NCBI GenBank assembly: GCA_963693365.1
Contig: CAVNZM010000006.1
Location: 7,130,001-7,194,000 of the forward strand
Reading direction: 5' to 3'
Source of the DNA: Amoebidium appalachense
Lineage: Eukaryota; Ichthyosporea
Length of the DNA: 64,000 nt
The notes below the pieces were generated by a model. It was not told the origin of the DNA and did not search any database. It worked only from the letters and a program-made list of their open reading frames with translations. The number at the start of each line of letters is the position of its first letter. Positions within the stretch are counted from its first letter, which is position 1. The position numbers and the translations under genes are program-made. Below, piece by piece: positions 25,055 through 50,139 of this stretch.

Positions 25055-25670
25055 AAGTGGTGAAGGGGTGAGAGGGGACTATACTATAGAGGCCTGTTAG
25101 AAGGGATGCACAGGGGTGGACGTACATGGCAGCCTTTGTGTGGTCGAACCTCTCCTCCCTCCACCTCTGCAGTATGTTGTAGCCAACGTGCGGTGCCACC
25201 CTCCGATAGTCCCGCACACAGGCCCCCCAGAACCCGTAGAAGAGAGAGGGGTCCCTCACAAGCCACTCCTCCGTGCATAGGTCGCTGTAGGTCAGACCCA
25301 GTGCCTGCAAAAAACAACATGAGAATGTGCTTTGCAAAAGAAATGGGGGATATGGGCGCCTGCAGGAAAGCACAAGTGCTGTAAAGGGAGCCAGCAAGTC
25401 CCGCGGCTACAGGTATAGCAGGTTGCCGTGAAGACAGTATATGCCTAGGGGATGCAAGGAGCATTAAAGGGAAAGGGAGGGGAAGGTGTGGGCAGGTTAC
25501 AGGTACACCGTGGAGCTACGACACGCTGTCACCACTTCGGAAGCACCACTTCGGAAGCAAACGAGGGAAGTTGGTGGAGTATTGGTGGAGTGGCTGGGGA
25601 TGTGGGTACATGTGTCCTTTTCGCGGGAGGGGAGGAGGGGGAGGGCGACGGGGAGGGGAGGGGAGCGCGG

Positions 25671-25706
<36 letters not shown>

Positions 25707-26737
25707 GGGGGGGGGGAAGGGGGGGGAGTGGGGGGCAGGGGGGTTAGGTGGACAGTTGGGTAGGTGGTAGGGTGAGGATGATAAAGAGGGGAGGAAGAGG
25801 AGGAAAGGGTGGGAGGGGGATGTTCGTATGGCCGAAGTTGGGTGGGATCCAAACTGCGCAGTCTCAACATCCGGACAAGAACACCAAGCAGTAACAAGCG
25901 GGGTGTGCTATCTGCACATCTGCCTGCTCTCATAGCCTATGCATGTGCAGTGTGGCTGGCCACCCACTACCACACACCTTGTAAGCCGCATAGTCCGCTA
26001 TGTCCTTGTATACGGCCAGGCCGCTGTCAGCAGAGAACCCAGCCCCCGTAGCCACCAAAAGTATGTCGGCCTCGTTGATGGCCTCGGCTGCAAGGCAGCA
26101 GTTGCGGTGGTAGTTTGCTTCGAGCTCCTGCCTGGCTGTGTCGCTGGGCGCACGTAGGCTGCCCAGGTGTGCTAGGCGCTGCTTGACAACACCGCAGTAT
26201 GGCACGTTGCAGTCTAACGCCCTGCAAACATGAACGTCAATTAAGGTTCCTGCAGGCAAGACTCCGTGCATCTCTGTTACAGATTTATAATCCCTTGCTG
26301 TCCTACCTTACGACCTCTAACTTTTAGAATCATCGCTGTGTCACTGCTCAATCTAATCCCAGACGCACAAACAGCTGTTCAGCTGCTTGTTCAGCCCAGG
26401 TGTGAGACAAGTACCAGATTCTTCAAGCAAGCCAGTTCAACCTACGCCCACGCCACACGCTCTGCCCGCACCTGCATTCCTCCGCGTGTGCGCCATATCG
26501 CGCAATAAACCCCGCGCATATCTCGCAGTCTGCCCCGCAATCTTCTGAAGTTTTCAGGTGCTTGAGTCCATATTTGACGGCCCGGCAGTGTTCCAACGTG
26601 CACTGTTCGTGCGTGCATGTGTGTGCGTGTCGTATGGCGTCTACCACCCCATGATCGCCTGCCCTACCCCTGTCCATATCCATTTTTCTGTGCATGTTCG
26701 TGCTGCGGTGGGGACTGGGAGCTAGCTGTGTACTCAT
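22386..26737 (-). CDS. TAZ zinc finger - sirtuin (bacterial-type Sir2) fusion
   Basis: Minus-strand exons 26472-26737, 25978-26221, 25126-25304, 23639-24019 and 22386-22821 join in phase to about 501 aa. Residues about 36-110 form a TAZ-type Zn finger: [37 protein letters not shown], then [15 protein letters not shown] across the first junction. The Sir2 domain follows: NAD-binding [40 protein letters not shown], catalytic His in EIHGNAD, and Zn pairs CSVPC and CPQC, then RPSVLMFND. The sirtuin resembles the bacterial subgroup with FYGFWG and LMFxD motifs, not SIRT1-7. A linker of about 65 aa ([10 protein letters not shown]...LPGGFF) interrupts the fold before TSNVD. Start MSTQLAPS (26737) is preferred over an upstream ATG (26869) because a TATA box lies between them. 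Probably a chromatin- or transcription-linked deacylase; inference. Confidence 0.88.
22978..23042. repeat. Poly-C then poly-A runs in TAZ-sirtuin intron
   Basis: About 30 C followed by about 32 A inside intron 22822-23638. A second A-rich block is at 23310-23349 and (CA)n at 23368-23414 and 23470-23518. Confidence 0.9.
24028..24106. repeat. (GT)n abutting an acceptor
   Basis: On the coding (minus) strand this is (CA)n leading into ACTAG, the 3' splice site of exon 23639-24019. Confidence 0.9.
24957..25050. repeat. (GGGA)n and (GA)n tract
   Basis: Purine tract in the 5' half of intron 24020-25125 of the TAZ-sirtuin gene. Confidence 0.9.
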
Positions 26738-26830
26738 GTTTCCGCTATGGCTGTCTATGCGACAACCGTGAAAGGTTTTCGACAATGACAAAGTGTGCGA
26801 GTAGATTCGAAAGGTCTCCAGGCACACCCC

Positions 26831-26840
26831 GTTTATATAT
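26831..26840 (-). promoter_or_regulatory. TATA box of the TAZ-sirtuin gene
   Basis: ATATATAAAC on the minus strand, about 95-105 nt upstream of the chosen ATG at 26737. It would place the transcription start near 26805 and excludes the ATG at 26869. Confidence 0.55.
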
Positions 26841-26869
26841 CCCGGCAAATGACCCCCTAAACCCCGCAT

Positions 26870-28231
26870 ACCTGAGAAAGCAAAGTGAGGTGGGTGCTGA
26901 AAAGCCGAAGATTTACCTAGGTACTAATTTTTCTCTTACCTAGGCCAGAAAGTAGTCGGCATAAGAGGTATAATTCAGCTATTTCAACTATAGTTGCGTG
27001 TTCTAATAGTAGACGTTTTTGGGGTATTAAAATTAAAGAAATTTGCTCAAATAAAGACATTGAGAGAGTAAGACATGATTGAAAATAGTAGCGAAAATGC
27101 CCCCACTCTGCTCACGCAATGAAAAAGGGGCTCGAAATTCATTGGTTGGCTGATGGTAGGTAAGCCAATCAGAAGAGGCCTTGCAAACAGCGCACTGCTT
27201 TTCCAAGTTCAGAAAGTTTCCGTTTGTGTGGCGTTTGCCCCCACACGTACAGCGTGTCACAACTTGACATATCAGCACGCACACTGAAACGTGCAAGGAA
27301 CTAAAGCTCCAGGTACCTTGCTTGTCTGACCGTCAGACTTTTGAAATGCATCGGAACCTCAAGGCTGCACTCGCAGAATCACTGGCAAGATCTTCATGCT
27401 CAGCCTGAGAACCGGCAAAGCAATTGCTACTGATCATGAACTTTCAACCGGAGTGCTAGGGCATGTTTGGGGGTGTCGAACACAGGTTATGTCCCATAAG
27501 TTATGCGAATGCCCTAAAACCGTGTATACTGCTAAAAAACCTAGATTTCAGGTTGTCCTAATGGTACTTGATTGAATGAATGGCCTGCCGGATCGCTCAT
27601 CTACCCCCAAATTCTTAATTAAACATGCCAATGGAACCTAATATCCAACCCACGGCCGGGATGAGCCTCTGCACACACATACACCCTCTCTAGATCCGGA
27701 TTTCGGTACACACATATACACACACAAAAGCAACCCTTTTAAGTGCACATTATTCAGTTTATTTCATGCTATTAGGCAAGATTCCATCCAGTACTACGGA
27801 CCTTACTGCAAATGATTATCTTGTTGGTTGCCAATTACGTCACCTAGATCCTACAAATTTGTGCCCTCCAATTACGTCACCTAGATCCTACAAATTTGTG
27901 CCCTCCCATTACATCGTTTAGACCTACAACACAATACATGCCTCATCCTCCGGTGGCAGTGTACACAGCCCATAACCGTGGGTCCAGCCCCATGCACAAT
28001 CCCCCGCCCACCGCTGGCCAATTCCGTGTGGAACACATTCGAGCATTATCGACATTTCGTGTGTCTGGGGCATTAGGCTATTTCGATATTGCTATAAGCA
28101 CAATGCCCCGAATACGCATTCGCATTGACGTTTCTTAACCATTACCGGTACAGTACTACCTGTATGTTTGTGTATGTATATGCCCGTGCACTTGTATTCT
28201 TTCGGCCATACATATATCTTCCTCACCTCCG
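26870..28231. other. Intergenic region, Pasha 3' end to TAZ-sirtuin promoter
   Basis: No exon seen. TTTATT at 27768-27773 (AATAAA on the minus strand) is a candidate Pasha poly(A) signal about 460 nt after its stop. Confidence 0.45.
27832..27930. repeat. 37-bp direct repeats, 2.7 copies
   Basis: Two identical units starting at 27832 and 27869 (ccaattacgtcacctagatc...) and a diverged third at 27906. Each perfect unit holds TTACGTCA, a CRE/bZIP-like site. Confidence 0.85.
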
Positions 28232-40253
<12,022 letters not shown>

Positions 40254-40854
40254 CCTCTATATTCTCAGGCTACTTCTACTCTTTACAAACCGTTAAAAAA
40301 ACGAACAAGCACTTTAATTCTACAAATTCTACACTGAAAAGAAACAACTGCACTTTACACCAGCTCTTTACACCATGGCCAAGCTGACCAGGCTGACGTG
40401 TGAGCCAGAGCCTGGCAGCATTCACCCCATACCCAACCTATCTGATGCAATTTGGTTGTCACCGTTGTTGTTAAGTTCCTGTGACTTTTGCATAGACACA
40501 AAAAATTCCTTAAACGACTCCTAAAATGCAAAAACATAGAATAACACACTCACTATAAATTTTTAAAATGTATTTGCATGCTTATGTTAAATAATACCTC
40601 ATCAAAATCAGGGACTTTACATTTTTCTTTTTCTCTAATATTTGCATCACTTTAGTCTAGGAGATTTACATGATATTTGATGCCCTCTGCACCAATCGTC
40701 TCTCAGAACAGAAGCACTCGTCAGCCAACCAAGAGCTCCACGCACCCGGAAAAATGTTTACAGAGAGAGCGCAAAACACTGTCAGGGTACATATCCTTTC
40801 AAGAGACACATTACTTCTAAGCCGAGATACCCACCGGGCATCATAAGCACGAGC
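40254..40854. promoter_or_regulatory. Shared divergent promoter region, Pasha and IYD
   Basis: 601 bp between the two start codons on opposite strands, free of long simple repeats and AT-rich in the middle. No TATA or CCAAT box was recognised. Promoter role inferred from gene arrangement only. Confidence 0.5.
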
Positions 40855-43160
40855 ATGGGTCTCATCACGCAACTTTATGCGTCCGTGCTGGACACAATAG
40901 CGCGCCGCCCAGCCGTGGCACTGTGTGTCGTTGCTGCACTGTCCATGTCTCAGCTGCTGTTGGTGTGTGCGCGAAACGATCCGCCCCCCTCCCCCCAACC
41001 ACTTCTGCCCCCTCCCCCCCTCCCCCCAACTTCCCCCTCGACACACACACACGCACACACAAACGTCCTCGCCACACACACATCACCCACGTAATAATCA
41101 CTTACCAAAACCTACCCACCAGTAGCCACCAGTACTGAAACTCACATGCACACCGTTGAACAACACGGCCATCATCCAGTGATGCTTACGGCTGCACTTA
41201 GTACACTACAGAATAATTTTCTGCAGATTCAATCAAAATACAAGCATAATTAGCTAAAGCAAGATCTTCCCCACGCACAGATCACAGCAAAGAGCGGTAC
41301 AGGTTCTCCCTCCAGATCAGCTCAGCGCAGAATCAAAGAGTCAGCGGACGATGAGGATGAGGAAGAAAACGAGGCTGGGCCTGTGGGGGGCAAGAGGAGC
41401 AAACAGCCTGACTTCGAGGAGGGGGAACACGTACCCTACGTGCAGAAGTATGCCTTTGACGAGGACAACATGTTGCGTCGCTCGGAAGAGTTCTACGATA
41501 TGATGAACGGTAAGTACTTTTTGTGACACAGAGGAATATTGTTTATGGGAATTGCATATGCTGTCCACTGGCAAGGTTACCAAACCCATGCTCCTCTCCG
41601 GATCTTATATGCTTTCACTACCCTATTCCCATAAAGTTCGCTTCTTTTGCGCGTTGGCAACCACAAGTTCTTTTGCTACTGCTGCCTGCTTGTCCACACT
41701 CTAAATTTCTACTTCCTTCTGCTAGTACCTGCTATGCACACTAAACAAACCGACAGCTAAGTCGGACTCTTTTTGAGGTACGAGAATTGCACGACAACGT
41801 GGTGCTACAACATGCCTTAAAGTCCCTTGCTGGCCATTTCTAGACTTAATTTGCTCTTGTTTACAGCCCGTCGGTCGTGCCGGTTCTTCAGCACTAAGGA
41901 CGTGCCCAGCGGTGTGATTGAGAACATCATACGGACAGGGGTGAGTGCCATGGCTAGTAGTGGCATCACGAGAAAGAGCCCGACGTGCCCATAACCTGTT
42001 GGTAGTGATCTTCAAGCTCATTTTGGACAATTAGAAGCACAGGACATTCTAGATCTGTTTGGAAGACAGCAAAACACACCCAATCGCCACATTTGCAAAG
42101 ACTCGTATGAGGGGAACAATGCACACACAGAACCAAATAGAACACCGGCTACATAGTTACGCCTCAACCCACCACTCTGCACAACCCACACAGCCCACAG
42201 ACCCACCTGCTTGTACCTGTGTGCGCTAGTTTCGTGCCCTCTGTCTCTCTGTCTGCCTCTGTCGCTAATACATTGTCGCCACGCTACCCCCCACTCACTG
42301 TATCTTCCCATATCTTCTCACAGGGTACGGCACCATCAGGGGCCCACACAGAGGTACGTAAAATGCTGGTGCCGGTGTAGCTACAATATTGCCTCCCCCC
42401 CCCCCCCCCCCCCTCCCCCCCCCCCCGGTTTTCCCAAGCCCCCTCTCATCGCCGGGTTTCTTTGGTTGGGCATGCTTGCGTATGGTTGTGGTATGTGTTG
42501 TTGGGTGACTGCACTTTGTACAACTCTGCCACGGACTCTTGCCAAGACGAGTGGGCCCATCTACTGTGGTTAAGAGAGGAGACTGGGTTGGCTACCTTAC
42601 GCATATTTTTTATGTCTTGAAACGTTTTTTTAGTAGATCTCTAGGAACAAACCAGATGACGGACCCTATTCAGTGCATCCTGCCTCCACACTTGTTAGGT
42701 TCCTAACTTGTAGCAGCCCATTGATACATACTACAAACTAGGATCTGCTAACTCTGGCACCGTCGGCTGTGGTTACAACAGGAGGCTGGGCCCCCGGGGT
42801 GGGGTGATGGCACAGTGACTGGGGGTGGTGGGCAGGAGGGGGGAGGGGGGGAGGAGGGGTAGGTATGTATAGCTAAGTATACAGCTACTGAGATCGAGGA
42901 CGAAGCGCAAGAGAGGGGGGGGGGGGGGGCGGGGAAGGAGAGGGGGGGGGAAGGGACGAAAGTAGTTGTGGGGGTTGGACGGTTGCTGGATGGTGTGTAG
43001 GATGAGTGAGTGTCATCTGTGTGGCTGTGGGTGAATTGCTGCAGAGTTCAGTCTATTGTGAAGGCACATACAAACTATGTAATGTTACCCCGAACTTGCC
43101 CCCTTGTCACAATTTACCAGTTATAACCTCCCCCCCCCCCAACCCCCCTCTCCTTCCCTC

Positions 43161-43191
<31 letters not shown>

Positions 43192-43265
43192 AAGAAGAAA
43201 AAAAAAACACGACCACCACCACCACCACCATCACTACCATTACCCCCCCCTCCTCCCCCTCCTCA

Positions 43266-43357
<92 letters not shown>

Positions 43358-44526
43358 GCCCTGGACATTTTCAGTGATTCGTGACCCCGAGGTTAAGCGG
43401 CAGGTGCGGGAGGTGATTGAGGCGGAGGAGAAAGTCAACTATGAGAGGAGGATGGGCCAGCAGTGGGTGGATGACCTGAAGGCTGTGGTGGGTGGGTGTG
43501 TGTGGGGGGGGGGGGGGGGGGGGGGGGGGTGGAGGAAGAGGGGGGGGGGGGGGGGGGGGAGGGGAAGGGGTGAGGGAGGAAGGGGGGTTTGTGTGTGTGT
43601 GTGTGTGTGTATGTGTGTGTGTGTGAGGTTTGAAGGGGAAGGGTTGGGGTGGTGGGTAGGTGGGGGGCCAATGTTGTTGCGCGTACGTATGCGGGTGTGT
43701 AGGGGAGGGGGGAGGGGCGAGTGTGGATGTGCATGTATTTTACGGGGGAGGGGTTTTTAGGCTGTGAATGGATGTGTGTGTGTGTGTGTGTGTGTTGGCC
43801 CGGGATGGTGGTGGTGGGGGGGGGGGGGGGGGGGGGGGGAGAGGGGACATGCACGGGTTGTGTGTGTCTGTGTGTGTGGTGTGTGTGTGTGTGTGTTGGG
43901 GGGCAGGGGTGGGGTGGGGGTGGGGATGGAGGAGGTATGAGTTTGGGTGGGTGTGCATTTTTCTTCTTTTCTTCTTTTTTTTTTCCCGGGGGGGGGGGGG
44001 GGGGGGGGGAGGGGGGGAGGGGGGTGAGGGGGGGGGGGGGGGGGGGAGGGATGGGATGTTTTGAGGGGGTTGGGGATGAATATATGTGTGACGGGCTTGT
44101 TATGGTTTTTTTTTTTTTTGTTGTTGTTTTTTTTTTGTTTTTTTTGGGGGGGGGGGGAGGGAGGGGGGGGGGGGGGAGGGGGGTGGGGGGGGGGGGGGGG
44201 GGGGGATAGATGCCTTGTCCAGATTAGCTCACATGCGTTACTACTTAAGCCGCGCTATTATTGGCTGCAATGTAAACCTCACTGGATTTGATTGGCCGCC
44301 ATTCAACCTCTTCCACATCACGGTAATTTGATTGGCTGGGGGCTGCAGGGCACCACATGGGAGAAGCCCTACCTGACCGAGGCACCGTACCTGATCATCG
44401 TGCAGAAGCAGGTGGGGGGCACGTGTGGGTGCACATGTGGGTGGGAGAGGATGTGTGTCGGGGGTGGGTGGGTGTGCATGTGTGCGTGTCACGGGTGTGT
44501 GTGTGTGTGTGTGTGTGTGTCTGTGT

Positions 44527-44590
<64 letters not shown>

Positions 44591-45656
44591 GGTGAGGATG
44601 AGAGAGAAAGGAAGAGAAAGGGACGGTACGTGTGTGCGTGTACGGGGAGGGGATGTGTGGATGCATAGATGGAGGGGAACCGCATGTGTGTTAAACATGT
44701 GGCTGCCTAGTATGAGTGTTTGGTTGTGTGTGTGTGTACATATATAATTGCCTCCATGAGCGTGAATGTGGGTGTGTTTGGGGGGGTAGAAGGGGGAGGG
44801 GGGGGGGGGCGGGGGGGGGCTCAGTTTCATTGCCACAAAAATGTGCCATAAGTGTATGTAGGGACGTACATGCCGGTTTTGGATTGCTTGGGGTTGGCAG
44901 GCAGGAGCCCCGGGATGTGTTTGTGTGGGCGGGGGGGGGGGGGGGGGGGGGGGGGAGACATATCTCTTCAATATTGACCTATACACAACTTTGTCTTCGT
45001 TTAAGGGTTGATGAAATGGGCAGCTGCAGAGCGGGCGGTGTTCTCCGTACCCCTTTCTGCCTTCGCCCGCTTCCCCCCTCTCTCCCTCTATTTCTCTCTC
45101 TCCTCCCCCTCCCTCTCCCTTCTCTCTCTTCTTCCTAACCTCCCTGTCAACCCCTCCCCTCCCCTTCTTTCAATTCCTTTCCGCGTCTGCTGCATCTACC
45201 TACGTGTTCGGAGACACTGACACAGGCACACATGACCACACTGCCTGTTGACCCCCTGCACGTGCAGACATACGGGCTGCAGGAGGATGGCAGCCGCAAG
45301 GCGCACTACTACCACGAGATCAGCACATCAATAGCCGTGGGCCTGCTGCTGGCCGGTACGTGCACGTTTGTACGTGTGTGGATGCATGTGGGTGGGTGGG
45401 TGTGGGTGGGGGGGGGGGGTATGTGTGGGTGAGTGGGTGGGTGGGTGGGTGGGTGGGTGGGTGGGTGGGTGTAGGTGGGTTGTTCGGATGGGTGTGTTTG
45501 TGATGCATGTGAATTTGTTCGTTTTCGTGTGAACATGAGTGCGAGCGTCCTCTCGGAAGTGTCTGTGCATATCTGCGTGTCCTTCCCTGCGTGTGTGTGC
45601 GTGTGTGCATGTGTACATGTCTGCAAGCACGTGTTTGCACACGCACATGCACGCGC

Positions 45657-45718
<62 letters not shown>

Positions 45719-46223
45719 GCGTGTGCGTGTGCGTGTGCGTGTGTGCCTGTGCGCGCGCGCGCGCAAGTATGTTTGTGTTATTTTATGGGATATTTAATGC
45801 AGTGCTCCCCCCCCCCCCCCCCCCCCCTCCCCCCCCCTCCCTCTTCCCAAACACACACACACACGTTACTTTCTTTTCCCCTCCCATCAGCCTCACCTGT
45901 CTTCGTGCTCCACAATCCGGTCCCCCGTTCACCTCTGTCCTTTAAACATTCAAAGTGGCATAGAATCCAATGTGATACAATGGGCATCCATTAACCATGG
46001 AATGGGTACACTATCCAACAGGTATATAATGCAATGGCATAGGATCACTGACTATATATGCGGTTGTTGTGGATTTCAATAAGCATAGAAAGAGCATACG
46101 ATCCAATAAGAGAAGAGTGTATACAAGAACAGAAGTGAAGTCACATCGAAGGGGTATGCCTTTTTTAGGCCAAGATGCTGATATCCTCCCCCCTCCCTCC
46201 CTCCCCCTGCGCCCCTTCCAAAT

Positions 46224-46301
<78 letters not shown>

Positions 46302-46455
46302 CCATCCAATATTCCGGCCTTGTGTCTGTAACCACCACCCCCCTCAACGCTGGCCCGGCCCTGCGTAAGATCCTCAACCGCCCCGACAACGAAAAGGTTC
46401 TAGTCCTGCTGCCCGTGGGTAAAATGCCCCCCCCCCCCCCCCCCCCTCCCCCTCC

Positions 46456-46506
<51 letters not shown>

Positions 46507-47093
46507 GGAGACTTGAGATTATGACATTTATGTGACGTTTCGAGCATGGGGTCGAATAGATACTTTGCCTCGAGACTAGTCTGGTGGGCCCGGCTAGGCC
46601 TGGCTTTGTGTCATGTGTGTTTGTGACATATGGGGTGGACATTTCACGTTATTTACATGGATAGGAGTCTGTGTGGGTGGGTGGGTAGGTAATTTTTTTT
46701 GGGGGGGGGGGGAGGGAGGGGAGGGTTGGAAGGGAGGGGGGGGGGGGGGGAGGGGGGTGAAGGCAGGGAGGGAGGGAGGGGGGGAAGGGGGGGGAGGGGG
46801 GGAGAGAGAGAGAGAAGGAGGCAGCTGTAAAGCGGGTTAGCCATGTCTTAGCCGAAGCCATGCTGGTTGTGTGATTTTTTAGCGAAAAATGTGTTTAGCC
46901 GGAGTGAATTGTTGTATGGGGGGTTGGGTACAAAAAAGAGTGAGATTTCGGGCCTGCTAGGAGTGTTTCTTCGGTAAATTTGTAATATCCCAACCAACAC
47001 ACTAACACTGTGCACGCAGGCTACCCGGCAGATTCGGCCACTGTGCCCAATTTCTTCCGCAAACCCCTGCACGAGATCATGGATTTGCACTGA
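40855..47093 (+). CDS. IYD: Iodotyrosine deiodinase (FMN nitroreductase family)
   Basis: Flavoprotein that reductively dehalogenates mono- and diiodotyrosine in animals. Nine exons in phase: 40855-40962, 41281-41509, 41867-41940, 42324-42353, 43359-43487, 44349-44411, 45268-45355, 46302-46418, 47020-47093; 303 aa (human about 289). Exon 1 is an N-terminal membrane anchor ([15 protein letters not shown]). Exon 2 has an acidic linker and EHVPYV...EEFYDMMN. The FMN-binding [20 protein letters not shown] and [14 protein letters not shown] motifs are present. So is the active-site lid, with Glu and Tyr in [11 protein letters not shown] and Lys in LKAV or WEKPYL. The protein ends [16 protein letters not shown]...IMDLH. 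Anchor, linker and domain order equal animal IYD. The stop lies 49 nt before a hairpin element. Confidence 0.96.
43266..43353. repeat. (CA)n before IYD exon 5
   Basis: Pure CA of about 86 nt running into CACTGCAG, the acceptor of exon 43359-43487. The next intron (43488-44348) is G/GT-rich. Confidence 0.95.
44499..44588. repeat. (GT)n after IYD exon 6
   Basis: About 90 nt of GT on the donor side of intron 44412-45267. Confidence 0.95.
45659..45714. repeat. (GT)n in IYD intron 7
   Basis: GT tract in the 5' half of intron 45356-46301. The same intron ends in (CA)n, so the two tracts are complementary. Confidence 0.93.
46225..46301. repeat. (CA)n forming the IYD exon 8 acceptor
   Basis: About 76 nt of CA ending CACACAG directly at exon 46302-46418. 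Confidence 0.95.
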
Positions 47094-47141
47094 ACCAGGG
47101 CTCCCTGACTGCCTGCAATCCTATAACATCAAATGTGGCAC

Positions 47142-47414
47142 TTAAACCAACCACCGCATCTCCCATTTTAGACAAAATCGAGGTTGATCCGATCGAGGAT
47201 GCCAAATTGCCCTGGCGTTGCCTAGGAAATTATCGAACTAATCAAGCGATCGAGGGAGTGACGTCATTCTGGGAAAAGTGTGCCCAGAATGACGTCACTC
47301 CCTCGATCGCTTGATAAGTTCGATAATTTCTTAGGCGGCGCCAGGGCAATTTGGCATCCTCGATCGGATCAACCTCGATTTTGTCTAAAATGGGAGATGC
47401 GGTGGTTGGTTTAA
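47142..47414. mobile_element. TTAA-flanked hairpin MITE in IYD 3' flank
   Basis: Near-perfect inverted repeat with arms of about 130 bp and a loop of about 9 nt (near gaaaagtgtg). Ends are ACCAACCACCGC and GCGGTGGTTGGT, flanked by TTAA on both sides. TTAA duplication is the hallmark of piggyBac-type insertion. No coding capacity. Confidence 0.85.
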
Positions 47415-47461
47415 AACACACGGAAAACACACACGTAAGCATACGCACACATAAGAACACA

Positions 47462-47465
<4 letters not shown>

Positions 47466-47549
<84 letters not shown>
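47466..47549. repeat. (CA)n
   Basis: About 80 nt, immediately downstream of the hairpin element. Confidence 0.95.
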
Positions 47550-47555
<6 letters not shown>

Positions 47556-47911
47556 TGCACGCACGCACACCTGCACGCACGCACACCTGCACACACACAT
47601 ACACACACACACAAAAAGAAGAACCGAAACGAAAGAGAGAAATATTTGAAATTAGAAAAGAAAAGTGTTGACTCATTCTATTAGTATAATGTGGCCGGTA
47701 GGGCCTGGTTTTGAGTTTCTCAATTTAGAATGTTTTTGTCTGTCTGAAGCAATTGCTATGCTGCAACCTTTGCGCATAGTGCACGTGGAAGTTTGGGCGG
47801 GCGGCTGCGTGAGAGTGAGTGCATAGCTCTCGGCTGCGTAAAGAATGGAGGAGTCAGTTACGAAATGATGTAAAAGGAATCCTTTTTTTATTTTTCTTGC
47901 TTCCTCTTTAT

Positions 47912-50130
<2,219 letters not shown>

Positions 50131-50139
50131 ACCCTCTTC

